Assembly: GCF_007827595.1 (NCBI RefSeq)
Contig: NZ_VISR01000023.1
Coordinates: 62,001 to 126,000, forward strand
DNA from: Streptomyces sp. BK340
GTDB taxonomy: Bacteria > Actinomycetota > Actinomycetes > Streptomycetales > Streptomycetaceae
Length of the DNA: 64,000 nucleotides
Direction of reading: 5' to 3'
The translations under genes were made by a program, and so were the position numbers. Positions within the stretch are counted from its first letter, which is position 1. Every line of letters starts with the position of its first letter. Shown here one piece after another: positions 9,810 to 16,916 of this stretch. The notes beneath the pieces were generated by a model. That model was not told the DNA's origin. It did not search any database and saw nothing but the letters and a program-made list of their open reading frames with translations.

Positions 9810-10623
9810 ACGACGGATAGAACTGGCGGGCCCAGTGGCGGAACAGGCCGATGCCCTCGTCGTTCGCCGCGCGGCGGGGGCGCGGCTCGTACCGTTTGGT
9901 GTTCCAGCTCCTCAGGTCCTGGCGGACCTTGCCGACCGCGGTCCTCAGCATCGCCCGGGCGAAGGCTCGGTGCAGGCCGTGCCGTGGGAGCGACACTCCG
10001 GTGGCGTCCGGCGCGCGGAGGTCCGCGCAGGCCGTCGCGACCAGCATGTGGGTACGGCGGGGCCCGGTGGGTGTGTGCATGGCCCACAGGTAGCCGACGA
10101 GACCGAGCGAGGGCAGGGGCAGCTCGACACGGAGGTAGCCCAGCCCTGCCATCAGGAGCGTGTGGTCGGCGCGCAGCCTCTGCCTGAGGGCGGTGGGCCG
10201 GTCCGGTCCGGGGCGCAGCCGCGTGCGCAGGAGGGGGCCCTGGGCCGCCGGCGGTCCGAGTTCCTGCCCGCCCCTTTCGTGCGGGACGGGCAGATGCCGG
10301 TGATCCACCGTGTTCTCGATGATCTCCTGGGGGTGGGTGCGCACCTCCGTGCTCCAGGCGGCCGTCGGTACGACTCCGGCCTCGGCGGTGTCGGGGACTT
10401 CCCAGGCGGGCGCGGCGCCCTGCGGGTCGTACCAGGCGAGGACGAGGCCGTTGCGCTCGCTGAGGGTGTGGTGTTCCGCGCGGAGCCGGCCGCCGCGGGA
10501 GCGGTGGAGGACGATGTCCTGGTCCAGGAAGCGGCGGGTCAGTACACTGCCGGGGGCCAGTTCGCGTGCGTGCGCCAAGTAGAACCAGCCGCTGGGGTAG
10601 GGCAGTTCGTCCGTCGTCGTCAT
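9805..10623 (-). CDS. Rieske-type oxygenase relative lacking the Rieske cluster
   Basis: The start is the ATG at 10623 (MTTTDELPYPSGWFYLAHA). Residues 1-50 match the beginning of the Rieske domain of KshA-like or phenylpropionate-type oxygenases (PSGWFYLAHARELAPGSVLTR). The next stretch, RLRAEHHTLSERNGLVLAW, jumps directly to the end of that domain. The CxH...CxxH motif that binds the [2Fe-2S] cluster is absent without any frameshift. The catalytic domain keeps the mononuclear iron motif ENTVDHRHLPVPH (N-x2-D-x2-H-x4-H). At 272 residues it is roughly 60 shorter than I would expect. Without the cluster it cannot take electrons in the usual way, so it is either a decayed gene or a repurposed ligand- or iron-binding protein. 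It converges with the glycosidase. Confidence 0.75.
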   Translation of the reverse strand: MTTTDELPYPSGWFYLAHARELAPGSVLTRRFLDQDIVLHRSRGGRLRAEHHTLSERNGLVLAWYDPQGAAPAWEVPDTAEAGVVPTAAWSTEVRTHPQEIIENTVDHRHLPVPHERGGQELGPPAAQGPLLRTRLRPGPDRPTALRQRLRADHTLLMAGLGYLRVELPLPSLGLVGYLWAMHTPTGPRRTHMLVATACADLRAPDATGVSLPRHGLHRAFARAMLRTAVGKVRQDLRSWNTKRYEPRPRRAANDEGIGLFRHWARQFYPSS

Positions 10624-10737
10624 GGCCGGCAGCCAAACACGGGACGAGACGTCGAAGATCACATACCCGGCAAGGTCACTCGTATGAGGTAGCTTCGGTC
10701 CTGTCTCCGGATCAGGAGTCCAGCGAGGAGGCCCCCC

Positions 10738-10983
10738 ATGATGTCGCTCGATCTCCATCCCCTGTTCCGCAACAACCGTGACATCGAACTGGCGCTGCGG
10801 CAGTTCGTCTTCAAGGCCAACCACTCGGGTGAGCCGGTCGCGGAGATCATTCCGGGCAAGGGGTCGGGACAGCTCAGGGCGCGCGTCCTCGCCTTCCTGG
10901 ACCAGAAGCACATCAGGAAGCTGTACGTCCGCCGGGAGGTCGACTCCGGCAACACCGGGCGCATCCTCGTCCACTTCAAGTGA
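10738..10983 (+). CDS. Smr (MutS2 C-terminal-like) domain protein
   Basis: This 81-residue protein consists almost entirely of one Smr domain. It has LDLHPLF near the N-terminus (the DLH motif) and IIPGKGSGQLRARVLAFLDQ in the middle, matching the HGKGxGxLr signature with proline in place of histidine. Smr domains bind or cleave branched DNA or RNA. A strong AGGAGG at 10726-10731 lies 6 bp before ATG 10738 and 9 bp before ATG 10741, so either start is possible. It is divergent from the Rieske-like gene, with which it shares the 114-bp promoter region. Stand-alone Smr proteins of this size are known; the target here is unknown. Confidence 0.8.
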   Translation: MMSLDLHPLFRNNRDIELALRQFVFKANHSGEPVAEIIPGKGSGQLRARVLAFLDQKHIRKLYVRREVDSGNTGRILVHFK

Positions 10984-11009
10984 CCGACGGCTCCGGCCCC
11001 GGCCCCGGA

Positions 11010-12278
11010 TCAGTCGACGAACTCCATCGCCGGGTACCGGGGCGAGGGAGCGTCCAGCAAGTGGTCGTGGCGGCCGCGCAGCCAGCGGTCGAAGAACGCC
11101 GAGACATAGGCCTCGTCGGTGCGGACGGCGGTGGCCGGGTCGATCGTGCCGATGTCCTGCGTCAGTGTGGCCGCTGGCAGACCCAGCTGCGGGAGCAGGG
11201 CCTCCGCGTCCGTGAAGGAAGCGTGTTCGGCGCCGCGCAGTCTGAGCTGACGGTTCCAGCCCGGTGTGTGAGCCCGGAACGCGGTCCAGCCGGGGCCCGT
11301 GTCCGTGGGGCCGTCCTTGCCCATCAGCAGGAACGGCCGGGTAAGCCCGTGCTCGGCCACCGGCATCAGCGTGCCGTCGAAGTTGGTCAGGTTGCCGTCC
11401 ATGTCGATTCCGGCGGTGATGCGCGGGTCTGCGTCCATGGCCGTGGCCGCCGCGGTTCCGCCCAGTGAGTGGCCGAACATGCCGACCTTGGTGAGGTCGA
11501 GCGCGCCGGCGAGGCCGCAGGGCAGTGGGTGGTCGTCCACGTCGGGGTTCAGACCGGCGTTGAGCAGGCCCAGTCGGTCCAGTACGAAGCCGGTGTCGGT
11601 GTTCCGGACGCGGAGGGCCTTCCTGATGAAGGCGTCGGGGTCGCCCGGGGTGACCATGGTGGCCAAGGAACCGTCGGGGAACTCCACTTCCGGTGATTCG
11701 TAGGTGTTGTCGATGGTCACCACCACGTAGCCCCTGCCGGCCAGGTCCGTGACCAGAGTGGTGCCCCAGGTCCGGGGTTCACCGAGGCCCGGGGAGTAGA
11801 TCAGTACGGGCCGCTTCCCGCCGGCGTCGGCCACCGGAGCACCCTGCGACGCGTGCGTGACCGTTGCCGCCCAGTCGGCCTGTCCGGCCGGCAGGCCCAT
11901 CCCCAGGTAGTCGTCGGCGGTCACCGAGTCGAAGTGGGCTGCCGCCCTGGGCAGCATGTAGGGCGCGGCCGGACGGCCGGCTGCGCGCGTCGTGGGGTAG
12001 TACACGCCGACCATCAGCTCGCGGCTGTTCCTGCCCTCCTGCCAGGGGTCGTGGCGGGAGGTGTCGGCCAGGTGCAGCGTCACTTCACCGACCTGGAAGC
12101 GGCCTGTAGGGGCCGGTAAGCGCATCCGGGCAGGAGGTGCGGCCGGTCCGCGCTGCGTCGCGGCCTGAGCGGGAAGGAGCGCCATCAGTGAGCTGACGGC
12201 CATGACCGTGCAGACGGCCACCGCCCGCAGGCCTCGGTGCTGATGGGGTCGACGCCTGGTCGGCTGTGCCTTCGTCAT
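11010..12278 (-). CDS. exported alpha/beta hydrolase, platelet-activating-factor acetylhydrolase-like
   Basis: The start is taken at ATG 12278 (MTKAQPTRRRPHQHRG) because it gives a typical signal peptide: arginine-rich n-region, hydrophobic VAVCTVMAVSSLMALL and an AQA cleavage site near residue 40. It also has a GGGCGG just upstream. The mature part is an alpha/beta hydrolase of the PAF-acetylhydrolase/lipase type: GYVVVTIDNTYES, then the nucleophile elbow GMFGHSLGG, then GIDMDGN and a late histidine in RGAEHASFTD. The length of 422 aa is normal for the family. The likely role is extracellular hydrolysis of a short-chain ester or phospholipid. It converges with the Smr gene at 26 bp spacing, and no operon partner is seen. 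Confidence 0.85.
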   Translation of the reverse strand: MTKAQPTRRRPHQHRGLRAVAVCTVMAVSSLMALLPAQAATQRGPAAPPARMRLPAPTGRFQVGEVTLHLADTSRHDPWQEGRNSRELMVGVYYPTTRAAGRPAAPYMLPRAAAHFDSVTADDYLGMGLPAGQADWAATVTHASQGAPVADAGGKRPVLIYSPGLGEPRTWGTTLVTDLAGRGYVVVTIDNTYESPEVEFPDGSLATMVTPGDPDAFIRKALRVRNTDTGFVLDRLGLLNAGLNPDVDDHPLPCGLAGALDLTKVGMFGHSLGGTAAATAMDADPRITAGIDMDGNLTNFDGTLMPVAEHGLTRPFLLMGKDGPTDTGPGWTAFRAHTPGWNRQLRLRGAEHASFTDAEALLPQLGLPAATLTQDIGTIDPATAVRTDEAYVSAFFDRWLRGRHDHLLDAPSPRYPAMEFVD

Positions 12279-12462
12279 ACCGCCCATCGTGGGGCTCGGC
12301 TCCTGCCAGCGCATCGGGGACATCCCCCACTCGAACCCGGAGGTCAGGGTGTGCACCCCCTCCGGGCAGGGCCGGACACGGCGTCACGGGGCGGTCGGGT
12401 CGGCGGTGCGTCAGGTCCGGGTGTACTCGCGGGCCCGTTCCGAGCGCCGGCCAGAATGAGTC

Positions 12463-12597
12463 ATGACATCGAACTCCACACCTTCTGCGACCAGTTGGTC
12501 CCGGCGACGCACAGCACTTCTGGCTTCTCTGCTGAGTGCGGCGGCCCTCGGACGGACCGCGGTTGCCCTTCTTCGGCCTGGGGTGACGCCGGCGTAG
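12463..12597 (+). other. short ORF, possible N-terminal gene remnant
   Basis: ATG at 12463 opens a 44-codon frame ending with TAG at 12595-12597. It encodes a serine/threonine start, an SRRRTALLASLLSAAALGRTAVALL stretch in the style of a signal anchor, and RPGVTPA. This looks like the first part of a membrane or exported protein, interrupted by the stop. It lies in the otherwise empty 397 bp between the hydrolase and the lipoprotein gene. It could be a remnant or a chance frame. Confidence 0.25.
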
Positions 12598-12675
12598 GCC
12601 GCTCAGCGATGACGGCGCTGCAGGAGGGCCGACCTGTGCCGGCCCCCTGCGTGACGTCACCCCGGGCCGAAAACG

Positions 12676-13149
12676 TCAGTGGCGCCCGGCCACGTAGTCG
12701 CTGATCGCGTACTCGGCCTCGTCGTCGACGGCGTTCGCCGACCAGTCCAGGGTGATGCGCAGTGGGTGGCCCATGGTCGAGTACTCCGCCTCCGCCGTGT
12801 CCGCGCCGTCGCGACGGGCCTGTTCCAGTTCCTTCAGCAGCCCGCCGATGGTGGGCACCGCTCCGGGCGACCGCTTCACCACCCTGCGGCCCTGCTCGTC
12901 CAACCCCACCGCCCGCACCGTTTTCCCGTTCCGCACGGTCACCCGGAAGGTGCCGATCAGGAGCCGCTCTCCCCCGCTCGACTTCAGGGTGTACGTGTAC
13001 GCCGACGGCTCCTTCCAGGCGGTACTCTCCGCCCGCGCAGCTCTGTTGACCTCCGCCTCCCCCTGGCACGCGGCGGTTGCCCAGACAAGGCACGCCATCA
13101 GTGCGAGGCGTGGCAGAGCGAACCGGGGAACCGGACGGACGGATCTCAT
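12676..13149 (-). CDS. DUF6174-like lipoprotein
   Basis: Starting at ATG 13149 (MRSVRPVPRFALPRLALMACLVWATAACQG) the protein has a lipoprotein signal with a basic n-region, a hydrophobic core and a lipobox ending at Cys 30 or so. The mature 125-residue domain (AWKEPSAYTYTLKSSGGERLLIGTFRVTVRNGKTV) resembles the small DUF6174 proteins of Gram-positive bacteria. These usually have a cysteine after the TLKSS stretch, which is glycine here. The function of the family is unknown; surface attachment is inferred. An alternative start five codons earlier (13164) would not change the lipobox. Confidence 0.75.
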   Translation of the reverse strand: MRSVRPVPRFALPRLALMACLVWATAACQGEAEVNRAARAESTAWKEPSAYTYTLKSSGGERLLIGTFRVTVRNGKTVRAVGLDEQGRRVVKRSPGAVPTIGGLLKELEQARRDGADTAEAEYSTMGHPLRITLDWSANAVDDEAEYAISDYVAGRH

Positions 13150-13234
13150 GTCGGGGCCTCTCACCTGCGCGGGCTGTTTCTCCTTCGACGCCGGAGGACC
13201 GCCGTTCGTTCGGCCGGCCGGCCTGGACTTCGAT

Positions 13235-14452
13235 TCAGGACCGGGCGGTGGCCGGGGACAGAGTCCGTCGCACGCGGATGCCCACCGCCGTGACGAGCAC
13301 GACCGCGCACGCCGTGAACACCAGACCGGCGCCGCGCAGCCCCAACGCCAGCGTCATGGCGCCCACCCCCACGACCGGCAACGAGATCCCCACGTACGCG
13401 ACGACGAAGTACGCCGAGATGGTGGCGCCTTGGTGCGCCGGGGGCGCCGCGGTGCTCACCTCGGTCAGACCGGCGCGGAACGCCATCCCCTGCCCCACGC
13501 CACCGGTCACCGCCCCGGCCAGCAGCAACGGGAAGGACTCCAGCAACAGCGAGGACGCGATGAGGAGGAGTCCGGCGACGAGCACCGTACAGCCCAGGGG
13601 CAGGGCGCGGCGCGGACCGACCCGTCCCATGAGCAACTGGCCACCGGTCGAGGCGCAGAACACGCCGAAGACGACGCCCCCGGCGACCGCCAGGTTGTGC
13701 TCCCCCAGCGTCTGCGTGAGGAAGGCCGGGGCGACGGCCGTGAACAGGCCGAGCATGGCGAAGCCCGCGAAGGCGGCGAGGGCACAGGGGGTGAACACCC
13801 CGCGCGCCTGCGGCGGAACCCTCATGCCCTGAGGTCGCAGCGACGGCCGCGGAGCGGTGCGGCGTACGGTCTCGGGCAGCGGGCAGACGACCGCCGTGGC
13901 GACGGCCAGGAGCACCAGGTGGGTGGCGAACGGAAGCTTGAGCGGCCACGGGGCGTACTCGGCGAGGAATCCGGAGACGAGCGGGCCGAGTCCCAGACCG
14001 CCCATGTTGGCCGCGGTCGCGGCCAGTCCGGCACGGCCGCGTTTGCCGGGCGGGGCCAGTTCGAGTACGGCCGCGGTGCCCGTGCCGCTGAGCAGACCGG
14101 CCGAGAAGCCCGACAGCACCCGGCCCGTGTACAGCAGCGGCAGTCCGGCCTCGAAGAGGAAGCACACCGCGCTGAGGGCGGCCAGGCCGAGTGCGGCCAG
14201 CAGCACCGGCCGCCGTCCCAGCACGTCGGAGAAGCCGCCGGCGACCAGCAGGGCGGTGATGACGCCCACCGCGTAGACGGCGAACACCACGGTGACGATC
14301 AGCTCGGAGAACCCGATCTGCTCCCGGTACAACCCGTACAGCGGTGTGGGCAGGGTGGTGCCCATCATTCCGATGGCGAAGACGCCCGCCGCGGACTTGT
14401 ACCCAGGGCGTCCGCCACCCCGCCGGCCAGGCTCTGCGTCGCTGCTGATCAC
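13235..14452 (-). CDS. MFS transporter, drug-efflux type
   Basis: GTG at 14452 follows a GGTGGGAT ribosome-binding stretch. The 405-aa product has about 12 hydrophobic helices and the loop-2/3 MFS signature as GGFSDVLGRRPVLL, with a second GRVGPRRALPLG between helices 8 and 9. The 12-helix layout with a short N-terminus fits the arabinose/chloramphenicol-efflux branch of the superfamily. The substrate is unknown. It lies upstream of the lipoprotein gene in the same direction (gap 85 bp) and downstream of the phosphotransferase gene (gap 121 bp), so the three could be cotranscribed but need not be. Confidence 0.9.
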   Translation of the reverse strand: MISSDAEPGRRGGGRPGYKSAAGVFAIGMMGTTLPTPLYGLYREQIGFSELIVTVVFAVYAVGVITALLVAGGFSDVLGRRPVLLAALGLAALSAVCFLFEAGLPLLYTGRVLSGFSAGLLSGTGTAAVLELAPPGKRGRAGLAATAANMGGLGLGPLVSGFLAEYAPWPLKLPFATHLVLLAVATAVVCPLPETVRRTAPRPSLRPQGMRVPPQARGVFTPCALAAFAGFAMLGLFTAVAPAFLTQTLGEHNLAVAGGVVFGVFCASTGGQLLMGRVGPRRALPLGCTVLVAGLLLIASSLLLESFPLLLAGAVTGGVGQGMAFRAGLTEVSTAAPPAHQGATISAYFVVAYVGISLPVVGVGAMTLALGLRGAGLVFTACAVVLVTAVGIRVRRTLSPATARS

Positions 14453-14573
14453 ATCCCACCATAGGCATCGGCTGCCGGGCGCGGTGCGCCCCGCAACGCC
14501 GTGCCGCGCCGTCCGGTGCCGCCACGCCCGGCCGGGGGCTCAGCCCCCGGATGCGGGACACCCCGGCAGGGGC

Positions 14574-15644
14574 TCAGTCCGCGAATGCCGGATAACCCGG
14601 CAGGGGCGTGGCCTGCCACCCTCCGGCGACCTTCCGCAGCAGCAGTTCCATGGTCTCCGTGAACGCCGGGAACTCCTCGGTCCCGCTCGCCATCTCCCAA
14701 CGGTGCCACAGCACCTGACGCATCGTCGGAACCGGACGCCGGGTCCGGTGCATCGGCCGGTCCTCCGCGGTGCGTGGGAGCAGCCGCACTGTCACGTCGA
14801 CCGTCCAGACCGCGATCGCCTTGCGCATTCCGGCCTCCCACACCGCGTCCTCGGCGAGGGCCGGGTAGGCGGTCACGACCTCCGTGCGGAAAGCCCGCTC
14901 GATCTCCTCGGCCAGGCCCGCCGGGAGCCTGAAGACGCACCAGCAGCTGGAGAAGGGCATCCGGCAGTAGGCGGCGGTGAGGAACACCGACTGGAAGCAG
15001 GCCGCCTCGAAGTCGATCAGTCGCAGACCGTCCGCGGTGAGCAGGTTGTTGTCGGGGCAGGTGTCCCCCGGAGTGAACGCGGGGTACTGGTCGCCGCCCG
15101 CCGTCCCGATCCGGGCCAGTTCGGCCGGCAGTTCCGGTGGCGCGGTGACTCCGGCCTCGGCCAGCAGCGGGAGCAGGTCGGCGGCGTTCCGCCCGATCCA
15201 CGGCTCGTCCCCCCAGGACGGCAGCCCCTTGTCGTACCGGGCCGCCAGCCGGTTGAAGTCGGCTCGCCTGTGCACCGACGTCGCAGCGAGTCGGCCGAGC
15301 CCCGCGGCCCAGGTCATCAGGCCTTCCGCGGCGGCCTTCGGGTCGTCTCCGAGCAGCACGTCCGCCAGCGTGGGCGCAGCCCCCAGATCCTCCATCACCA
15401 GCAGCGGTACGTCGGTGTCCACGCCGAGCAGCGCCGGGCCGGCCACTTGAAGGCCGAGCCCGGCGGCCTCGGAGGTGAACGAGCGCAAGGCGTCCGGCTC
15501 GTCGGTGAACGACTTGACGATCACGCTGTCGCCGGCCGCGGTGCGGCAGCGCACCACGGTACTGCGCCGGCTGCCGCCCAGGTCGACGGGATCGGAGAGC
15601 CGGGTACCCAGCAGGTCGCCGGCGGCGCGGAGGATCTGGTCCAT
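14574..15644 (-). CDS. aminoglycoside-phosphotransferase-family protein
   Basis: This is a kinase-fold small-molecule phosphotransferase. The 356-aa product has an N-lobe lysine motif DSVIVKSFTDEPDALRSF, a hinge LLVMEDLG, a catalytic loop written PGDTCPDNNLL (Brenner-type GDxxxxN, histidine of the usual HGD replaced by proline) and the metal-binding LIDFEAA. This family includes aminoglycoside, choline, homoserine and macrolide kinases as well as many of unknown substrate. There is no evidence that this is a resistance gene. The ATG at 15644 is the only reasonable start, and the gap to the next gene upstream is 48 bp. Confidence 0.85.
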   Translation of the reverse strand: MDQILRAAGDLLGTRLSDPVDLGGSRRSTVVRCRTAAGDSVIVKSFTDEPDALRSFTSEAAGLGLQVAGPALLGVDTDVPLLVMEDLGAAPTLADVLLGDDPKAAAEGLMTWAAGLGRLAATSVHRRADFNRLAARYDKGLPSWGDEPWIGRNAADLLPLLAEAGVTAPPELPAELARIGTAGGDQYPAFTPGDTCPDNNLLTADGLRLIDFEAACFQSVFLTAAYCRMPFSSCWCVFRLPAGLAEEIERAFRTEVVTAYPALAEDAVWEAGMRKAIAVWTVDVTVRLLPRTAEDRPMHRTRRPVPTMRQVLWHRWEMASGTEEFPAFTETMELLLRKVAGGWQATPLPGYPAFAD

Positions 15645-15692
15645 CCCGGCATCGTGCCATCCGCTCCGGCCGGCTCCCCAGTTCCGTGCCGG

Positions 15693-16679
15693 CTACACCA
15701 GGAAGGCGTTGACGCGGCCCGCCGCGATCTGCTTCTTGCCCGTGACCGGCTGCGCGACGGCGGCCTGGGGCGTGGAGGAGTTGAGGCTCCAGCGGTATCC
15801 GGCGAAGAGGGACGTGTCGGGGTCCGCGTAGAAGACCATGTGCCCGTAGCCCACGCCACTGTGCTCGGAGTAGGTGGAGTTGTCGTCCGCGATCTCGGCG
15901 CGGCTGTCCGGGTACGAACGGTAGCGGTCGACACTGGACTGGCTGGTGAGGTCGGGCCCGCCGTGGGGGCTGTTGGTGCAGTCGACGATCTGGAAGAGGT
16001 GCGGGACGACCCCGGTGATGCCCAGCTTGCTGTCGACGGAGGAGGCGTAGGTCCCGAGGTAGGCACGGATCATCACGGTGTGCCCGGTGTAGGGGACGCT
16101 CTTGGCGTTGGGGTCGTAGTCCCAGGCCACGATGTCACCGGGACGCAGGTTCACCGGCTTGGTCACCGGGTCGATGTGCGGCACGTTGGAGGCGTTCAGG
16201 AAGCCCGCCTGCAGATCCTCGGCGTTGGGGAACGAGGCGGTGCGGGGCAGGCCGTCCTTCGGCGGGAAGTACTGGTTGAAGTACGCCGTGGTGGCCCAGC
16301 CGTACGCGGTGTCGGCGCCGTAGGAGCGCTGCAGCAGGCTCGTCATGAACGAGGCGCACTGGGAGAGGTTCTCGAACTCGTCGGGGTGTCCCGGGCGACC
16401 CCAGGTCACCTGGGTTCTGCCGAGGTTCTCACCGTTGGTCTGTTCGACGTTGTACCGGTTGTGGTCCCACTGGTTCGCGCGCAGCCGCAGGTACTCCACC
16501 AGCGTCTCGGCCTCCAGCAGGTGCGGCGGCTTGAGCTGGTAGAGCGCGGCGCTCGCCGGCTCGGCCGCGGCGGCGCGGGTGGGCGAGATCAGGGAACCTG
16601 CGGACGCGGCGAGCGCCAACCCGGCGCTCCCGGTCAGCAGGTGACGACGGGACGGACCCGAAAAGGACGACGTGGACAC
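15693..16679 (-). CDS. Tat-exported papain-fold (NlpC/CHAP-like) amidase candidate
   Basis: GTG at 16679 is chosen because AGGGGGGT lies just upstream and because the product then begins VSTSSFSGPSRRHLLTGSAG, a clear twin-arginine signal with an AAAA cleavage region near residue 40. The mature domain has ENLSQCASFMTSLLQ, with a candidate catalytic cysteine, and later LRPGDIVAWDYDP followed by YTGHTVMI, the arrangement of Cys and His seen in NlpC/P60 and CHAP-like cell-wall hydrolases. The 328-aa protein ends with VNAFLV. The role would be cleavage of a peptide or amide bond outside the cell, possibly in peptidoglycan. The fold assignment is inferred from motif order only. It is divergent from the sensor phosphatase, with 237 bp between them. 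Confidence 0.7.
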   Translation of the reverse strand: MSTSSFSGPSRRHLLTGSAGLALAASAGSLISPTRAAAAEPASAALYQLKPPHLLEAETLVEYLRLRANQWDHNRYNVEQTNGENLGRTQVTWGRPGHPDEFENLSQCASFMTSLLQRSYGADTAYGWATTAYFNQYFPPKDGLPRTASFPNAEDLQAGFLNASNVPHIDPVTKPVNLRPGDIVAWDYDPNAKSVPYTGHTVMIRAYLGTYASSVDSKLGITGVVPHLFQIVDCTNSPHGGPDLTSQSSVDRYRSYPDSRAEIADDNSTYSEHSGVGYGHMVFYADPDTSLFAGYRWSLNSSTPQAAVAQPVTGKKQIAAGRVNAFLV

Positions 16680-16916
16680 ATGACCCCCCTGGTATGCGGA
16701 CGGCGAGGACGGTCGGGCCTCGCCTTCGATCGCCGGACGATACCAGGCGATCTGATCTTGGTCGGGCTGCCCGCCTTGGCAGTGATCCAGATCGGGCATA
16801 TGGTCCCGATAGGGCAATATTTGCGTCGCGCGGCCGGTGCGCAGACAGGTCGACGGGTGGATCGGTGGCGCCGCCCGGAAGCGAGGGGCGCCGCCCGGGA
16901 GCGAGCGGAGAGCACG

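Noticed and set aside
7856..10636. 926-aa minus-strand frame across the GH5 gene and Rieske relative
   Set aside because: Its first part is a shadow of the true Rieske-like frame and the rest is opposite the GH5 gene, which has catalytic motifs and a signal peptide.
14574..15644. Antibiotic-resistance aminoglycoside kinase
   Set aside because: The kinase-fold family is broad, the catalytic HGD histidine is replaced, and no resistance or biosynthetic genes adjoin; no resistance claim is justified.
14292..16916. N-terminal 875 residues of the long frame that ends as the SpoIIE phosphatase
   Set aside because: It runs opposite the phosphotransferase and Tat-exported genes, is Gly/Val/Arg-rich, and the phosphatase homology begins at ATG 16917 with its own ribosome-binding site.
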